Below the pieces are notes generated by a model. The model saw nothing but the letters and a program-made list of their open reading frames with translations. It was not told the DNA's origin and made no database searches. The position numbers were made by a program, and so were the translations under genes. Shown in pieces: positions 37,423 through 48,797 of a DNA stretch of 64,000 nucleotides. Location of the stretch: assembly GCA_014898415.1 (NCBI GenBank), contig RCTD01000013.1, positions 310,001 through 374,000 of the forward strand, given 5' to 3'. Positions within the stretch are counted from its first letter, which is position 1; each line of letters opens with the position of its first letter. Source of the stretch: Stromatinia cepivora. Taxonomy: Eukaryota > Ascomycota > Leotiomycetes > Helotiales > Sclerotiniaceae.

Positions 37423-40400
37423 TCAATATAAATTAATCTGTTTTAAAAATTCGATTAATTTAATTCGAGCTAATGGCTTAGTAAGGCCATCGGCTTTTTG
37501 GTCATTAGTTGATATATAAATCAGATCTAGATCGCCTGAATTTATAATATCTCTAATATAATAAAACCGTATTGCAATATGCTTGCTTCTTTCGTGAAAA
37601 ATAGGGTTTTTAGCAAGAGCTAATGCAGCTTGGTTATCTGTATATAATGGAAATTTATCTTGTTTATACAGATTTAGTTCTATTAATAGCTTTTTAATAT
37701 ATATAGCCTCTTTAGCTGCTATATTAATAGCTATAAATTCAGCTTCTGAAGTTGATTGGGCTACAACCGATTGTAGCTTAGATTTCCAGCTAATAGGTCC
37801 TTCGGCTAATATAAATACGTATCCATTAGTTGATTTATACGTATTAATTTCACCCCCATAATCTGAATCACAATAACCTTTAATATAAGGGTCATTATTA
37901 TTGCGTTTATAATTAATCCCTTTATTAATAGTGCCCTTTAAATATCTTAGTATTCTTTTAGCGGCTTGAATATGTATAGGGCTAGGATTAGACGAAAAAC
38001 TGGCTAATCTACTGACGTGAAAAGCTATATCTAATCTAGTTCCAAGTGACAAATATAATAAAGAACCAATAATTTCTTGATATAATTTTATATCATTATT
38101 ATTAGCTTTTTCTTTATTATAATAAAGTTTTATTTTTGGATCCATTGGAGTGGAAACAGGGTGTGATTCTAACATTCCAAATCTAGCTAATACCTTTTTG
38201 GTATATTCTGATTGATGTAGTTTTAAATTATTTGTATTTCTTTCGATTTGAATGCCTAGATAATCTTTTATAGGCCCTAGATCTTTTAAATCGAAATGCT
38301 TTTTAAGATTATTAATAAATTCATTAATAACCTTTTGATTTGGAGCTATAATAGCTATATCATCGACATATATACTGAGAATGATATTTTTATTTTTATT
38401 AATAAAAATACATTCTTCAGTAATTAGATTATAAAAATCTAATTTGTTTAGAACGGTTTTTAAGGTATAATACCAAATTCGGGCCGATTGTTTTAAACCG
38501 TATAATGCTTTATTTAATTTTAAAGCTTTATTATTTAATTCATTAAAACCTTCAGGGGGTTTTAATATTAGAGGTGTATCGATATCACCCTGAGCAAAGG
38601 CTAATACCATATCGATTTTATGAATTAGCCAATCATTTTGAAGGGCTAATACGAATAATAATTTCCAGACCATTGATTTAACCACTGATGCATGAGTATC
38701 AATATAATCTAGGCCATATAATTGCTCAAAGCCTTTAGCAACGAATCTAGCTTTGAATTCAATAAAATCGCCTAAATCCTTTATTTTATAAACCCATCTA
38801 GTTTTAAGGGTTTTATTATTATTAGGATTATTAATAATATCCCAGGTTTTATTCAATTCAAGGGTATTTATTTCATAATCCATAGCTTTTAGCCAATATT
38901 CTTTATCCGGTGAGCTAATTGCTTCTTTATAGGATTTTGGTTCGATTAATATATGATCAGGCTTTTTAATAATAATTTTATTATTATTTTTAAGCTGAGT
39001 ATCGAAAGTTAATTGAAGGTTTTTCGAATTTTCATCGTCGATTTCGAATTGTACCCCCTTATTAATCGAATTAAAATACCCAGAAAGAGCTAGGCCATAA
39101 TATGATACTCCATTATGATCATATGAAAGTCCTTTATTTTCAGGTTTTAGCCCTCTAATTCGTTTAGAGGTTCGAATTTCAGGTTTTTTAGGGGTTCCTT
39201 CCTCGATTTCATTATTTGAGCGTTCTGATTCGACTATTCTCTCTTCGGGAATTGGGTTTTGTACTATAATTGAAGTTGAATTTTCTTCTTCTTTATTTAT
39301 AGTATTAATAAGTTCGAAATCAGGGCTTTCTTCTTCTAAAATATTTAAATCCTGATTTTTATATTCATCGGAATATTTTAAATTCCCTTGAATATCTAGA
39401 CTGAATTTTTCGAATTTATTCGATATATCGGGAATATCAGAGGGTTTTCGACTTATTATTTGATGGAATTTGCCGAATTTGCCTGATTCGCATATATTTA
39501 AATCAGATATATTATTTTCTGATTTAATATTCAAGGATTTAATTAAACGATCCTTATTAATGTGATCTAATCTTTTGTACATTAGGTTTAAATCGATTTT
39601 ATTGGCTAATAGCTCTGTTTTTTCAGATTCAGAGTTATTTTCAATGCTTTTGATATATTTAGAATTTATTTTAAAATCTAAATAATAAGCATTATTGACC
39701 CAGGGAGCTGTAATTTTAATATTATACCTTTTATGGATTAGATTGATTTTATTTCCTGGTGGTATAATATGACTAGCCCAGCCCTTAGTAGCTATTTTAT
39801 TTGAGCTAATTATAGTTGTAGCTAATTTTGGTATATAATATACCCCTTGAATAATAACTTCTGAATTATTATTAATAATAATTGGAATATCACCTATTCC
39901 TTCGATTGAAGTATTTTCACCATTGGCTATAGTGATATATTGATTTTTCAATGGTTTATAATTAATAAACCATTCCTTATTAGGGCAATAATGTTCTGTA
40001 GCTCCTGAATCTAATATGAATTTGTATTTCGAAATATTGACTGAATTAGCTAGTCGAATATTATGATTTACAGTCATTAATTGCTTGTTTGAAAGAGGGT
40101 TCTTTTTATTCGAATTATTATTCGAATCAGAATTGGATTGCTTATTATTATTACCCTTATTATTCTTTAATTCAGGGTATTTAATAAAGCATTTAGATTC
40201 TAAATGACCCTTCTTCCGGCAATGACTACAATAAGGAGTTTTATTATTATTATTTTTAAAACTAGCCTTATTTGCGGTGAGGTCTATATTAGATTTCATT
40301 CTAGCCTCTTCGGATATTAATTCAGAAAATAAATTATCTAAATCAATATTATTATTATTTTTAGCTAATTCTTTAGCTAATTCTTCGTATTTTCGAGAGG

Positions 40401-40941
40401 CAAAACCATCGAATGAACTAGGTAGGCCTCTAAAAAGGAACCATGCAATAAAGGCCTTCGGAATTTCGTATTTCATCGATTTTAAATAGTTATATGATGA
40501 TTGGATAGAATTAGTATATTCATCCATTCCATCAGAACTATTATAATTAGATTCTATTAATTTATTTAGATATCTCCCCATTAATTCTAAGGATGATTCT
40601 CCAAATATTTTATTAATAGATTCCCAAAGGGTTTTAGCCGAATTTTTATCTTTAAATCTTTCGACTAATTCGAAGCTAATTATAGATTTAATAGCTCCTA
40701 AAGCCCTCTTTTCATTTCGAAGATATTCAGAGGTTCTTTCATTAAATCTAATAGCTAATTCAGGGCTATAAGGTTCTCCTTTTTCATTAATATATAATGA
40801 TTTATTTGGAGGAGTTTCGGAACCATCGATATAAGGCATAAAACCATTAATTTCAAGGTATAATTTAGCCTTATTTATCCATTCAATATAATTGGACCTC
40901 CCTTTCAAGGGTTCTCCTTTAAAATTTATACCGGAAGCCAT
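37423..40941 (-). CDS. Copia gag-pol polyprotein, integrase-deleted
   Basis: A single ORF of 1172 residues. Capsid region 1-230 (SNYIEWINKAKLYLEINGF). CCHC zinc knuckle C238, C241, H246, C251. Aspartic protease DSGA 311-314. Pre-integrase remnant 453-500, in which the usual LWHxRLGH reads LMYKRLDH and the CxxC reads CESG, losing two zinc ligands. First integrase Asp at 516 (FSLDIQG), after which the sequence jumps to an acidic linker; the second Asp, the Glu and about 200-250 residues are absent. Reverse transcriptase about 690-935 with catalytic YVDD 858-861. RNase H about 1020-1160 with D1024, STSEAE, TDNQ and ADGLTK. Autonomous Copia polyproteins are usually near 1,400 residues. It can probably make virus-like particles and cDNA but not integrate alone. 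Confidence 0.93.
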   Translation of the reverse strand: MASGINFKGEPLKGRSNYIEWINKAKLYLEINGFMPYIDGSETPPNKSLYINEKGEPYSPELAIRFNERTSEYLRNEKRALGAIKSIISFELVERFKDKNSAKTLWESINKIFGESSLELMGRYLNKLIESNYNSSDGMDEYTNSIQSSYNYLKSMKYEIPKAFIAWFLFRGLPSSFDGFASRKYEELAKELAKNNNNIDLDNLFSELISEEARMKSNIDLTANKASFKNNNNKTPYCSHCRKKGHLESKCFIKYPELKNNKGNNNKQSNSDSNNNSNKKNPLSNKQLMTVNHNIRLANSVNISKYKFILDSGATEHYCPNKEWFINYKPLKNQYITIANGENTSIEGIGDIPIIINNNSEVIIQGVYYIPKLATTIISSNKIATKGWASHIIPPGNKINLIHKRYNIKITAPWVNNAYYLDFKINSKYIKSIENNSESEKTELLANKIDLNLMYKRLDHINKDRLIKSLNIKSENNISDLNICESGKFGKFHQIISRKPSDIPDISNKFEKFSLDIQGNLKYSDEYKNQDLNILEEESPDFELINTINKEEENSTSIIVQNPIPEERIVESERSNNEIEEGTPKKPEIRTSKRIRGLKPENKGLSYDHNGVSYYGLALSGYFNSINKGVQFEIDDENSKNLQLTFDTQLKNNNKIIIKKPDHILIEPKSYKEAISSPDKEYWLKAMDYEINTLELNKTWDIINNPNNNKTLKTRWVYKIKDLGDFIEFKARFVAKGFEQLYGLDYIDTHASVVKSMVWKLLFVLALQNDWLIHKIDMVLAFAQGDIDTPLILKPPEGFNELNNKALKLNKALYGLKQSARIWYYTLKTVLNKLDFYNLITEECIFINKNKNIILSIYVDDIAIIAPNQKVINEFINNLKKHFDLKDLGPIKDYLGIQIERNTNNLKLHQSEYTKKVLARFGMLESHPVSTPMDPKIKLYYNKEKANNNDIKLYQEIIGSLLYLSLGTRLDIAFHVSRLASFSSNPSPIHIQAAKRILRYLKGTINKGINYKRNNNDPYIKGYCDSDYGGEINTYKSTNGYVFILAEGPISWKSKLQSVVAQSTSEAEFIAINIAAKEAIYIKKLLIELNLYKQDKFPLYTDNQAALALAKNPIFHERSKHIAIRFYYIRDIINSGDLDLIYISTNDQKADGLTKPLARIKLIEFLKQINLY

Positions 40942-41418
40942 TTTTAAGCCTTTATATATAAGCTATATGGACTTTTAATCTGATATAAAATTAATACTAA
41001 TTTTGATGAATTTAGTATTAAAATTTTGAATGAATTTCGATTATGATTCGAATTGATATCGAAATTAATTCGATTAAAAATTATAAACCAGCCACCTCTC
41101 AAATTAGATCTTTATTTTAAACTGTATAAAATAAAGCCTAATCAAGCTAGGGCACCTTGGTATGAAGGAATTGATATATCACCCGCTATGGGTAGCGTAT
41201 AGCTTAAATATATCGTCTAGGGACCTAATTTTATTCGCTCAATTAGGTTTAGCTTCAGGGACGCAGGCCTCAGGGTTTATTTTCGATGGTATTTCAATAT
41301 AATATCGATATTATATTGATATAATTATATTCGACGGCTTAATAGCTATAATATTATAGCTTTAAATCAAGCCAATACCCTTTTTAAGCTAGTTATTTAA
41401 CTAGCCGGGCTCATAACC
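40942..41418 (-). other. 5' leader of the young Copia
   Basis: 477 bases between the primer-binding site and the ATG at 40941. It is more GC-rich than the surroundings (41170-41290) and lacks ORFs. Expected to carry packaging and dimerisation signals; none is specifically recognisable. Confidence 0.5.
41407..41418 (-). promoter_or_regulatory. primer-binding site: initiator tRNA-Met anticodon arm
   Basis: Plus strand GGGCTCATAACC equals the anticodon stem-loop of eukaryotic initiator tRNA-Met (CAU anticodon in CTCATAA). The element strand is therefore complementary to it and lies directly at the LTR edge. This is the half-tRNA priming used by Drosophila copia and yeast Ty5. Confidence 0.8.
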
Positions 41419-41947
41419 TCTTGGAGGAGGTTGATAGGTTAATAATAATGAATAATATAATAATAATACTATTCACTATTATTATAGTGGAAGACTTAGT
41501 TATATAGCTTAAAAGAGTGATCGAATATATAATGGTTGAAGTCAAAATATAAGTGTATTGAATATTGAGTTTATTTTGCTTGTTTTTCAGAAGAATTCTT
41601 TGAAGAAAATCTTCTTATTTATAGTATTTGATAAGATTCTATGAAATTCTATAATATTCTATGATTATAAATAAGATCGATTTAAATCGAATCTTATAGA
41701 ATCATTTTATATAATGAAATGAAATAGTAACCAATAATATTTAACCTTAGAAATAAGAAAGTTCTATACGCTTCCATCACATTCTATTCCATTATAAATC
41801 ATTCTAGTATGATATATGATCGAAATTTCATATAATAATAAAATTTAATAATATTAAATTATATTATTAATATATCACGTGATCATATAACCATCGGTTC
41901 GGTTAATATTATTAAGTGATTTAATAAACTTATTAGAAATTCTTATA
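41419..41947 (-). repeat. 529-bp 5' LTR of the young Copia
   Basis: Identical by eye to 36857-37385. It should hold the promoter on minus. Confidence 0.95.
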
Positions 41948-43310
41948 GATTATAATTTGATAAAGAAAATCATTAATAAAACTTCTTTTAACAAATAATA
42001 TACTAATATAAATATTTCTTTATATATATTTGATCAATTTTTATTATTCAGATTAATAAATCCTATTACTAAATAAAGGACAAAGATCAACAGAGAAGCA
42101 ATATATTATCGCTATTGGGATTTAATAGATATAGTATATAAAGATAGTTCTAAGATACTATTTTCAAATATATTATATATATCAGGATTAGAAATAAATT
42201 TGTTATTAAGAAAAAGGATTTGCGAAATAAGACTATAAAGAGAATTCAATTTTTATTATATATATTTCAAAAAGAATAATAAGAAAATCATTTATGCTAA
42301 AATACAAGACAGAATATATATAATTTTATATATAATTAAAGAATACAAGGATACAATTCTTTGTTCGAATATATATCAAAATGATCAGGAAAAAGATTTT
42401 TCTTTAAAGATAATCGATAATATCAAAAATATTGATAACGAATTAATATTTAAGGAAAAAAAGAAATATCTATTATAATATCAAAGATTCAATCATTTAA
42501 ATCCAAATAAAATTAAGAATCTATATAAAGTATTTAATATAATTAAATCAATAAAGGTCCCAATTGAATTAGATATCTATAAAATGTATATATTCATCAA
42601 AATGATTAATTGTATTCCGAAGCAATTGAATCGGCATAAATCAAAGAGATTCGAATTAATACATTTCGATATTACAGAATCATTCCTAAAATCGATTCAA
42701 AAGAATCATTATTTCATATTGATTATTGACAATTATATAAAAATAAATTGGATTATATTATTTAAACAAAAAAACAATACAATTCAAATATTGAAAATTT
42801 GGAAAAAGGAGATGGAATTGATTATTAAAGAAAAGATCATTATAATCAAAATTGATAATATATCGGAACTCTTATAAATTATTTATAAATGATTATCAAA
42901 TATACAATCCAAAATTACAATAATTGCTTTTTCATATTAAAACAAACCTATAGAATAAAATATAAGGATTATAGAAACAAATATAAAAGCAATATTAAAA
43001 GAAACTAGATTATTATTAGAATTTTAAAACAAAATTATAAAATATAATATTTATATCAGAAATCGTATTAATATTGATTTTAATATAAATAGAATAGATC
43101 GATTCTTTATAAAAACTTTTATAAATATAATATTAAATATAAAGATATATAAAGTTTGAGAAAACAAATATTATATTTATATTAATCCCAAGATTATTTT
43201 GAAAAGACAAAGATATAACAAATTATAGAATATTTCGAAAATCGATATATTTTTAGGATACTTAAAGTTACAAACAAATATATCAAAGTATATTTTTCAA
43301 AACTAAATTA
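41948..43310 (+). pseudogene. copy B: protease and integrase region
   Basis: Resumes family B after the young Copia. The open piece 42584-42877 (97 codons) contains RFELIHFDITESF (first catalytic Asp) and IIIIKIDNISELL (second Asp) of the Copia integrase core. It matches copy C 46658-46365 residue by residue with scattered changes. Ends at the AATTA target of element C. Confidence 0.75.
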
Positions 43311-43476
43311 TATTAACTTTTGGTACAGGAAGTAGTAGTATTGTTGATTATATAGATTGAATTAAGGATTTATATTTCTAATAAAAGTAGAATTGAGATT
43401 ATCCCCAAATATGGTTTATACATCATTATAATCTCGTAACCTCAATTCTAATCCTATAATGGCCTCATTTTCAATA
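43311..43476 (-). repeat. 166-bp 3' LTR of copy C
   Basis: On plus, TATTAACTTTTGGTACAGG to CTCATTTTCAATA. Same family as 48627-48792, with several C/T-type differences. Confidence 0.9.
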
Positions 43477-43508
43477 CTCCTTTATTAAAGATATCTTATT
43501 CGATCCTC

Positions 43509-46500
43509 CTAGGCTATTAATCCCAACATTTTCTTGAATCTTTCGAAAATAATCCTTATACAAAACTTCGTTATTCCGTTGGCAACTATATTATATATAT
43601 TGATATAACTAATGGCGATTTTCTCCTTTTTTATTAAATTCCTAATGAAATGATAATTGATATCTATATATTTGAATCGTTTATACAAATATAGATTCTT
43701 GGTTAAAGTTAAAATATCTTGATTGTTATCAAATATCTGAACCGTATCTCTGTTCTTTCTAATATAATTTGATCTGAATAGATCTTTGAATATTTGTATA
43801 ATCCATCTTTTTTGTTTAATGAATATTACTATTGTAATATATTCTGATTCCATACTAAAGGTAACCATAAACATTTGTTTCTTATTAGCCCACAATATAA
43901 AACCTTTATAGAATATCACAACTCCCTTTGAAATACTTTTCCGATCATATTTGTTATTAGCCCAATCTGCATCTATATATACCTTTATTGTATTGTCAGA
44001 TATATTGTATTCTTTGCAAATATCAGATTGTACTCCCTTTAGCCCGAACTATAACTTCTATTTGATTATTGATCATAGATATCGTATCAGATTCTTCAAA
44101 GCTATAATATGATGTTTTGTTGATTTTGCTATAAATTGTAAAAGTCTTTCAATTGAAAATACTATATCTGATCGAGTATATATCATTGGATGAATTACAC
44201 TTCTTATTCGTTGTTGATATTCGTTTATATCTGCCAGTTCATTATCATCGGTTGCTGGCCGGAAATGGGTATAATCCATTATTGACAGTTTCTTGGCTTA
44301 ATATTGTTTATATATAATACTATATTTGATTAATATAATATCGAGATATTCTTCTTGATCCATAATTAATATATATACTTTTCTATTGCAAATGACTTTA
44401 ACATTTAGGATCTTACTAATCTCCCCTAGATTCTTGATGTTAAAACAGATTGATAGCTTTTCATCGAACCAAATAATTTACAATGATATATATGATGCAA
44501 TAACGATATCATCAATATATACTAATAATATTATATTATAGTCTTTGGATATATATAGATATAGATCTGCCAAATTTTATATAAAATCTATACCTAAAAG
44601 CTTTTTCTTCAATAGTAAACTCCAATCCCTTTTAGTTTGCTTTAAACTATATAGACTTCGTAAAGCTTGTAATACATATCCTTTTTTGACTTTGATATTT
44701 TGGGGTAATTCGAAATAGATCTCTTCTTTCAAATGCAATTCGGTAAAGGCGTTTTTGATATCGAAATATGAACATTCCAAATTTTCCTTTGCAACGATAG
44801 TTAGAAATAGTTTAAATATATCTAATTTCATTATTGATGCAAATATTTCGTTGTAATCCTTTTCTAATACCTGATTGAACTTTCGAACTACTAATTTTGT
44901 CTTGAATCGTTCTACCTTGTTATCCTTGATCTTAACTATAAATATCTATTTCATCGAAACCAAATTACTTCCTTTAAAGAATATATATTCTTTCCAAATA
45001 CCATTTTGAACCAAAGATATGATTTCCTTTTGGATGGCTTCCTTCCATTTTTCAGAGTGTTCTCGATCCGATATTGTTTTCTTATAAATTCTTAATATTT
45101 TGATTTCTAGAACTTTTTCGGCCGAATTTACTACACCTTTTGTATTATCTATATCTATCAACGAAATCATGAAATCTGAAACGATTTTGTTTTTGATATA
45201 AGGGTTCATTTTATAAATGATTGGGATTGTAATTATAGTATATTCTATATTTTCTTGAGTTTTGACCTATATAAATATCGCAATCAATATTCTTATAATC
45301 TTACTTTCCTATTCTTCTTCAGAATCTTGTTTTATATCTTTTTTCTGTTTTTGTATTAAATACCTTGGGGATTCATCTTCAAGGTTCATTTCATTCTTTT
45401 ATTTGATCTTAGATGATTGTGGATTTACTTCGTTTTTTGATTCTATTAAAATAGATTTGTCAGCAAAATTTAAGACAGTCTTAAATTTTGCTTTTAATAT
45501 AGATTCAGGGTTTACAGAAATTGATTTTTAGATTGGACTTTTTGAAATGATGGATTCGATATCTGAAGTATTCTTGGAAAAAGATTCTTGATTTGTTTTC
45601 TGGATATTGTTATTTTTATTTTTATTGTATATTGATATTGATATATCTAATTTATTTGATTTCAATTCGATAATTGGGGTACTTGGTATAATCATTGAAT
45701 TTGGTATAATATCTGTTGAAGAGAACATTTAAAATGAAGATGATACAGATATTGTATTTAGTATTAAAGATGAAGAAGGTGTTTTGTTTGTTGCTGATCT
45801 ATTATAAGGTTTTCGATCTGGTTTTATATTCTTTGTTTTTTGTAGGTCTGATTCATAATTTCTTAATTTAAGATCCAAATCTCTTCCTTAATAAGATTCA
45901 TTTATGATTACTTTGTTTGATCGAAATGTATAATCTAATTCTGGAGAATACATTTTGATATATTTGTTCGTAACTTTTGAATACTTTAAGAATATATTGA
46001 TTCTCGAAGTGTTCTGTAATTTGTTGTATCTTTGCTTTTTCGGAATAGTTTTGGGATTGATATAAATGTAACATTTGCTTTCCCAGATTTTGTATATCTT
46101 TATATTTGATATTATACTTGTAAAAGCTTTTATAGGGGATCGATTTATTCTGTTTATATTAGGATCAATATTAATACGATTCCTGATATAAGTATTGTGC
46201 TTTATAGTTTCGTTCCAAAATTCTAATGATAATCCAATTTCTTTTAGTATTGCTTTTATATCTGCTTTTATAATTCTTATATTCCGTTTTACAGATCTGT
46301 TTTGATATGAAGAGACAATTATTGTAACTTCGGATTATATATCTAATGATCATTCATGAATAACTTATAAGAGTTCCGATGTATTGTCAGTTTTGGTTAT
46401 AATGATCTTTTCTTTAATAGTTAATTCCATCTCCTTTTTCCAAGTTTTCAATATTTGAATTGCATCATCTTTTTGTTTAAATAGTATGATCCAATTTACT

Positions 46501-47144
46501 CTTATATAATTATTAATGATCAATATGAAATAACAATTCCCTTGAATCGATTTTGGGAATAATCCTACAACATCGAAATATATAAGTTCGAATCTCTTTG
46601 ATTTATGCAGATTCAATTGTTTCGGAATACGATTGATCATTTTGATAAGTATATACACTTCGCAGATATCTAATTCAATTGGAACTTTTATCGACTTGAT
46701 TATATTGAATACCTTATATAGATTCTTGATTTTGTTTGGATCTAGATAATTGAATCTTCGATATTATAATAAATATCTCTCTTTCTCTTTAAATATTAAT
46801 TCGTTATCGATACCTTTGGTATTATCGATTATCTCTGAAGAAAAGCCTTTTTCCTAATCGTTTTGATATACACTAGAATAGAAAACTATATCCTTATATC
46901 CTTTAATCATATATAAAACCATATATATTCTATCTTGTATTCTAATATAAATAACTTTCTTATTATCCTTCTTGAAATATATATAATAAAAATTGAATTC
47001 CTTTTGCAATCTTATTTCGCAAATCCTTTTTCCTAATAACAAATTTACTTTTAACCCTAATATATATAATACATTTGAAAATAATATCTTAAAACTATCT
47101 TCGCATATTATATCCACTAAACCCCAATAATAACAATATATCAT
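43509..47144 (-). pseudogene. Copia pol of copy C
   Basis: Protease/pre-integrase 47144-46854 (LYILGLKVNLLLGKRICEI, the VxYxPxLxxNLLS segment). Integrase core 46658-46171 with FELIYFDVVG, TKTDNTSELL and, in the next piece, LEFWNETIKHNTYIRNR. Linker 45728-44946. Reverse transcriptase 44831-44073 with YFDIKNAFTELHLKEEIYFE, LQALRSLYSLKQTKRDW and intact YIDD (about 44527-44516). RNase H 43990-43509 with VYIDADWANN, SMESEYI and VANGITKF near the end. Stop codons separate the pieces, largely without frame loss. Inactive, but the best template for reconstructing the family. Confidence 0.8.
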
Positions 47145-48480
47145 TCCCTTACCAACCTTTATCCTTCGTTTAGCAATAAATTCTATTGATCTGAATAATG
47201 AAGATTGATCAGATATATATAAAAAAACGTCTATATCGGCATATCATTTGTTAGGAGAAGTTTTATTAATGATTTTCTTTATCAAATTACAATCTTCCTT
47301 TATTATATCTTCAATATCGGAATTTAATTCAGAGATATTATTAATAGAATATATTTGGTCTTTTTTGTTGAAATAAATCTTCTTCAAATTCGATGATCTT
47401 CTTCTCCTTTGATGACAAAGATAATTATAAAGGAGTTTACTAATTCATATTAAATACAAATAGTTTTATATATAATAACCTTCCCTTTGATATAGATCAC
47501 AAATATTGTTTGGAATCTCGAAATCTGATTTTTGATATCGAAAAGTGTATCTAAATCCTTTCACAATTTGTACTAATTCTGATCTATTCTTAAAATGAAG
47601 TTCCTTAACTTATAAATACTTAATCTTATCGTCGATATTAAAATTGATTTGGATATCCAATATATCCACTACTTTTTGATAATCGATTGAAAGATTATAT
47701 ATTAAAACCAAAAACAAGACAATATCTTGATACACTGATTAACAGCTTTCGTCTATAGCTCCTAATTTCCTTTTGTACTCTTTCAATTTGTCTCAGGCTT
47801 CGATAATAATCATATCGGGATGGGTATTAGATTGGAATTTGAAGTTCTGGATTATCGTTATATATGTATTAGCTGTAACTACACTGACTCTGGTATATTT
47901 TGATTTAAAATATCTTCAGAGTATATATATTATTGAATATTCGTTGATAAAGGCTTCATCATCATCATTAAGTATTATACAAATATACGATAATATATTC
48001 ACTTCATCCTTTAAATATTCCGATTTCAATTCGACATTGTAATATATACGACTCTTGATCTTATAGGCAGATACTATATTGGGTCCTGCAATCTGTATAT
48101 ATTCATTTAATATTTGATTAATTATATAAAACTATCCTTTCCCTTTCAATTATATCTTTATTTATTTGAACCATCGTTCATAATTGTTTTGATCGAATTT
48201 CAAAGGATTGTTTAATTCCGATATTATAAAGGTTTCTTACTATTTGATGAATATCAAAGATAATCTTCAGATTTTTAAAATGATCTTAAAAAAAAGGTAT
48301 ATAATAAATAAATTCAAAATAATAAAGAAATATAAAAATAAAACAATAAAAAAATTCATAAGATTATATTGTAATATGTTTTCTTATAATTGTGCGAACT
48401 TGCTCTTCGCCTTTGCTATAATTCTATATCAGCATTGTACAGATTGTTCTCCATTTTGGCCTATGATATTGTGAATTATA
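47145..48480 (-). pseudogene. gag region of copy C
   Basis: The region between primer-binding site and protease, where gag belongs, collinear with B 35704-36856 plus 41953-42100. Near 48180-48000 the minus strand reads QSFEIRSKQLWTMV-like capsid sequence with stops. Open frames on the opposite strand here have no support. Confidence 0.5.
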
Positions 48481-48613
48481 AACTATATTATCGTATTTCA
48501 ACTCTGCTTCAATAGTACTATATAAAAACTCTGATTTTCATTCTATTCCATCCCTACTAATTATACTAATCCTTTCTCGATTTGCTTTGCTTTCTAATCA
48601 TTATTATACAACC

Positions 48614-48626
48614 GGATCTCATAATC
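48614..48626 (-). promoter_or_regulatory. primer-binding site of copy C: tRNA-Met (CAU) anticodon arm
   Basis: Plus strand GGATCTCATAATC abuts the 5' LTR and contains CTCATAATC, the anticodon loop and start of the 3' stem of tRNA-Met, closer to the elongator than the initiator form. Copy B has the decayed equivalent at 35704-35716. Confidence 0.55.
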
Positions 48627-48792
48627 TGTTAACTTTTGATATAGGAAATAATAGTATTGTTGATTATATAGGTTGAACTAAGGATCTATATTTCTAGTAG
48701 AAGTAGAATTGAGGTTATCCCCAAATATGGTTTGTGTACCATTGTGGTCTCGTGACCTCAATTCTAATCCTATGATGGCCTCATTTCCAACA
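48627..48792 (-). repeat. 166-bp 5' LTR of copy C
   Basis: On plus, TGTTAACTTTTGATATAGG to CATTTCCAACA. Both ends keep TGTT/AACA. Confidence 0.9.
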
Positions 48793-48797
48793 AATTA

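Larger units (their letters stand above)
36857..41947 (-). mobile_element. young Ty1/Copia element with identical LTRs
   Basis: 5091 bp on minus. The two 529-bp LTRs (36857-37385 and 41419-41947) show no difference by eye. GATTA duplications flank it (36852-36856, 41948-41952). The empty site is visible in copy C at about 47300-47325 on minus. The primer-binding site and polypurine tract sit exactly at the LTR edges. LTR ends are TCTTGG and TTATA on plus, not canonical TG...CA. The ORF has no stop over 1172 codons, so the insertion postdates RIP in this block. Integrase is largely missing. Confidence 0.95.
43311..48792 (-). mobile_element. complete Ty1/Copia family B element, copy C
   Basis: 5482 bp on minus, with 166-bp LTRs and a perfect AATTA duplication (43306-43310, 48793-48797), inserted in copy B. 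It is the least decayed member of the family. From integrase to RNase H the frame is nearly continuous, with a modest number of stops. Order on minus: LTR, primer-binding site, gag, protease, integrase, reverse transcriptase, RNase H, LTR. Confidence 0.9.

Noticed and set aside
47773..48474. Two plus-strand ORFs (89 and 88 codons)
   Set aside because: They are antisense to the gag and leader of copy C.
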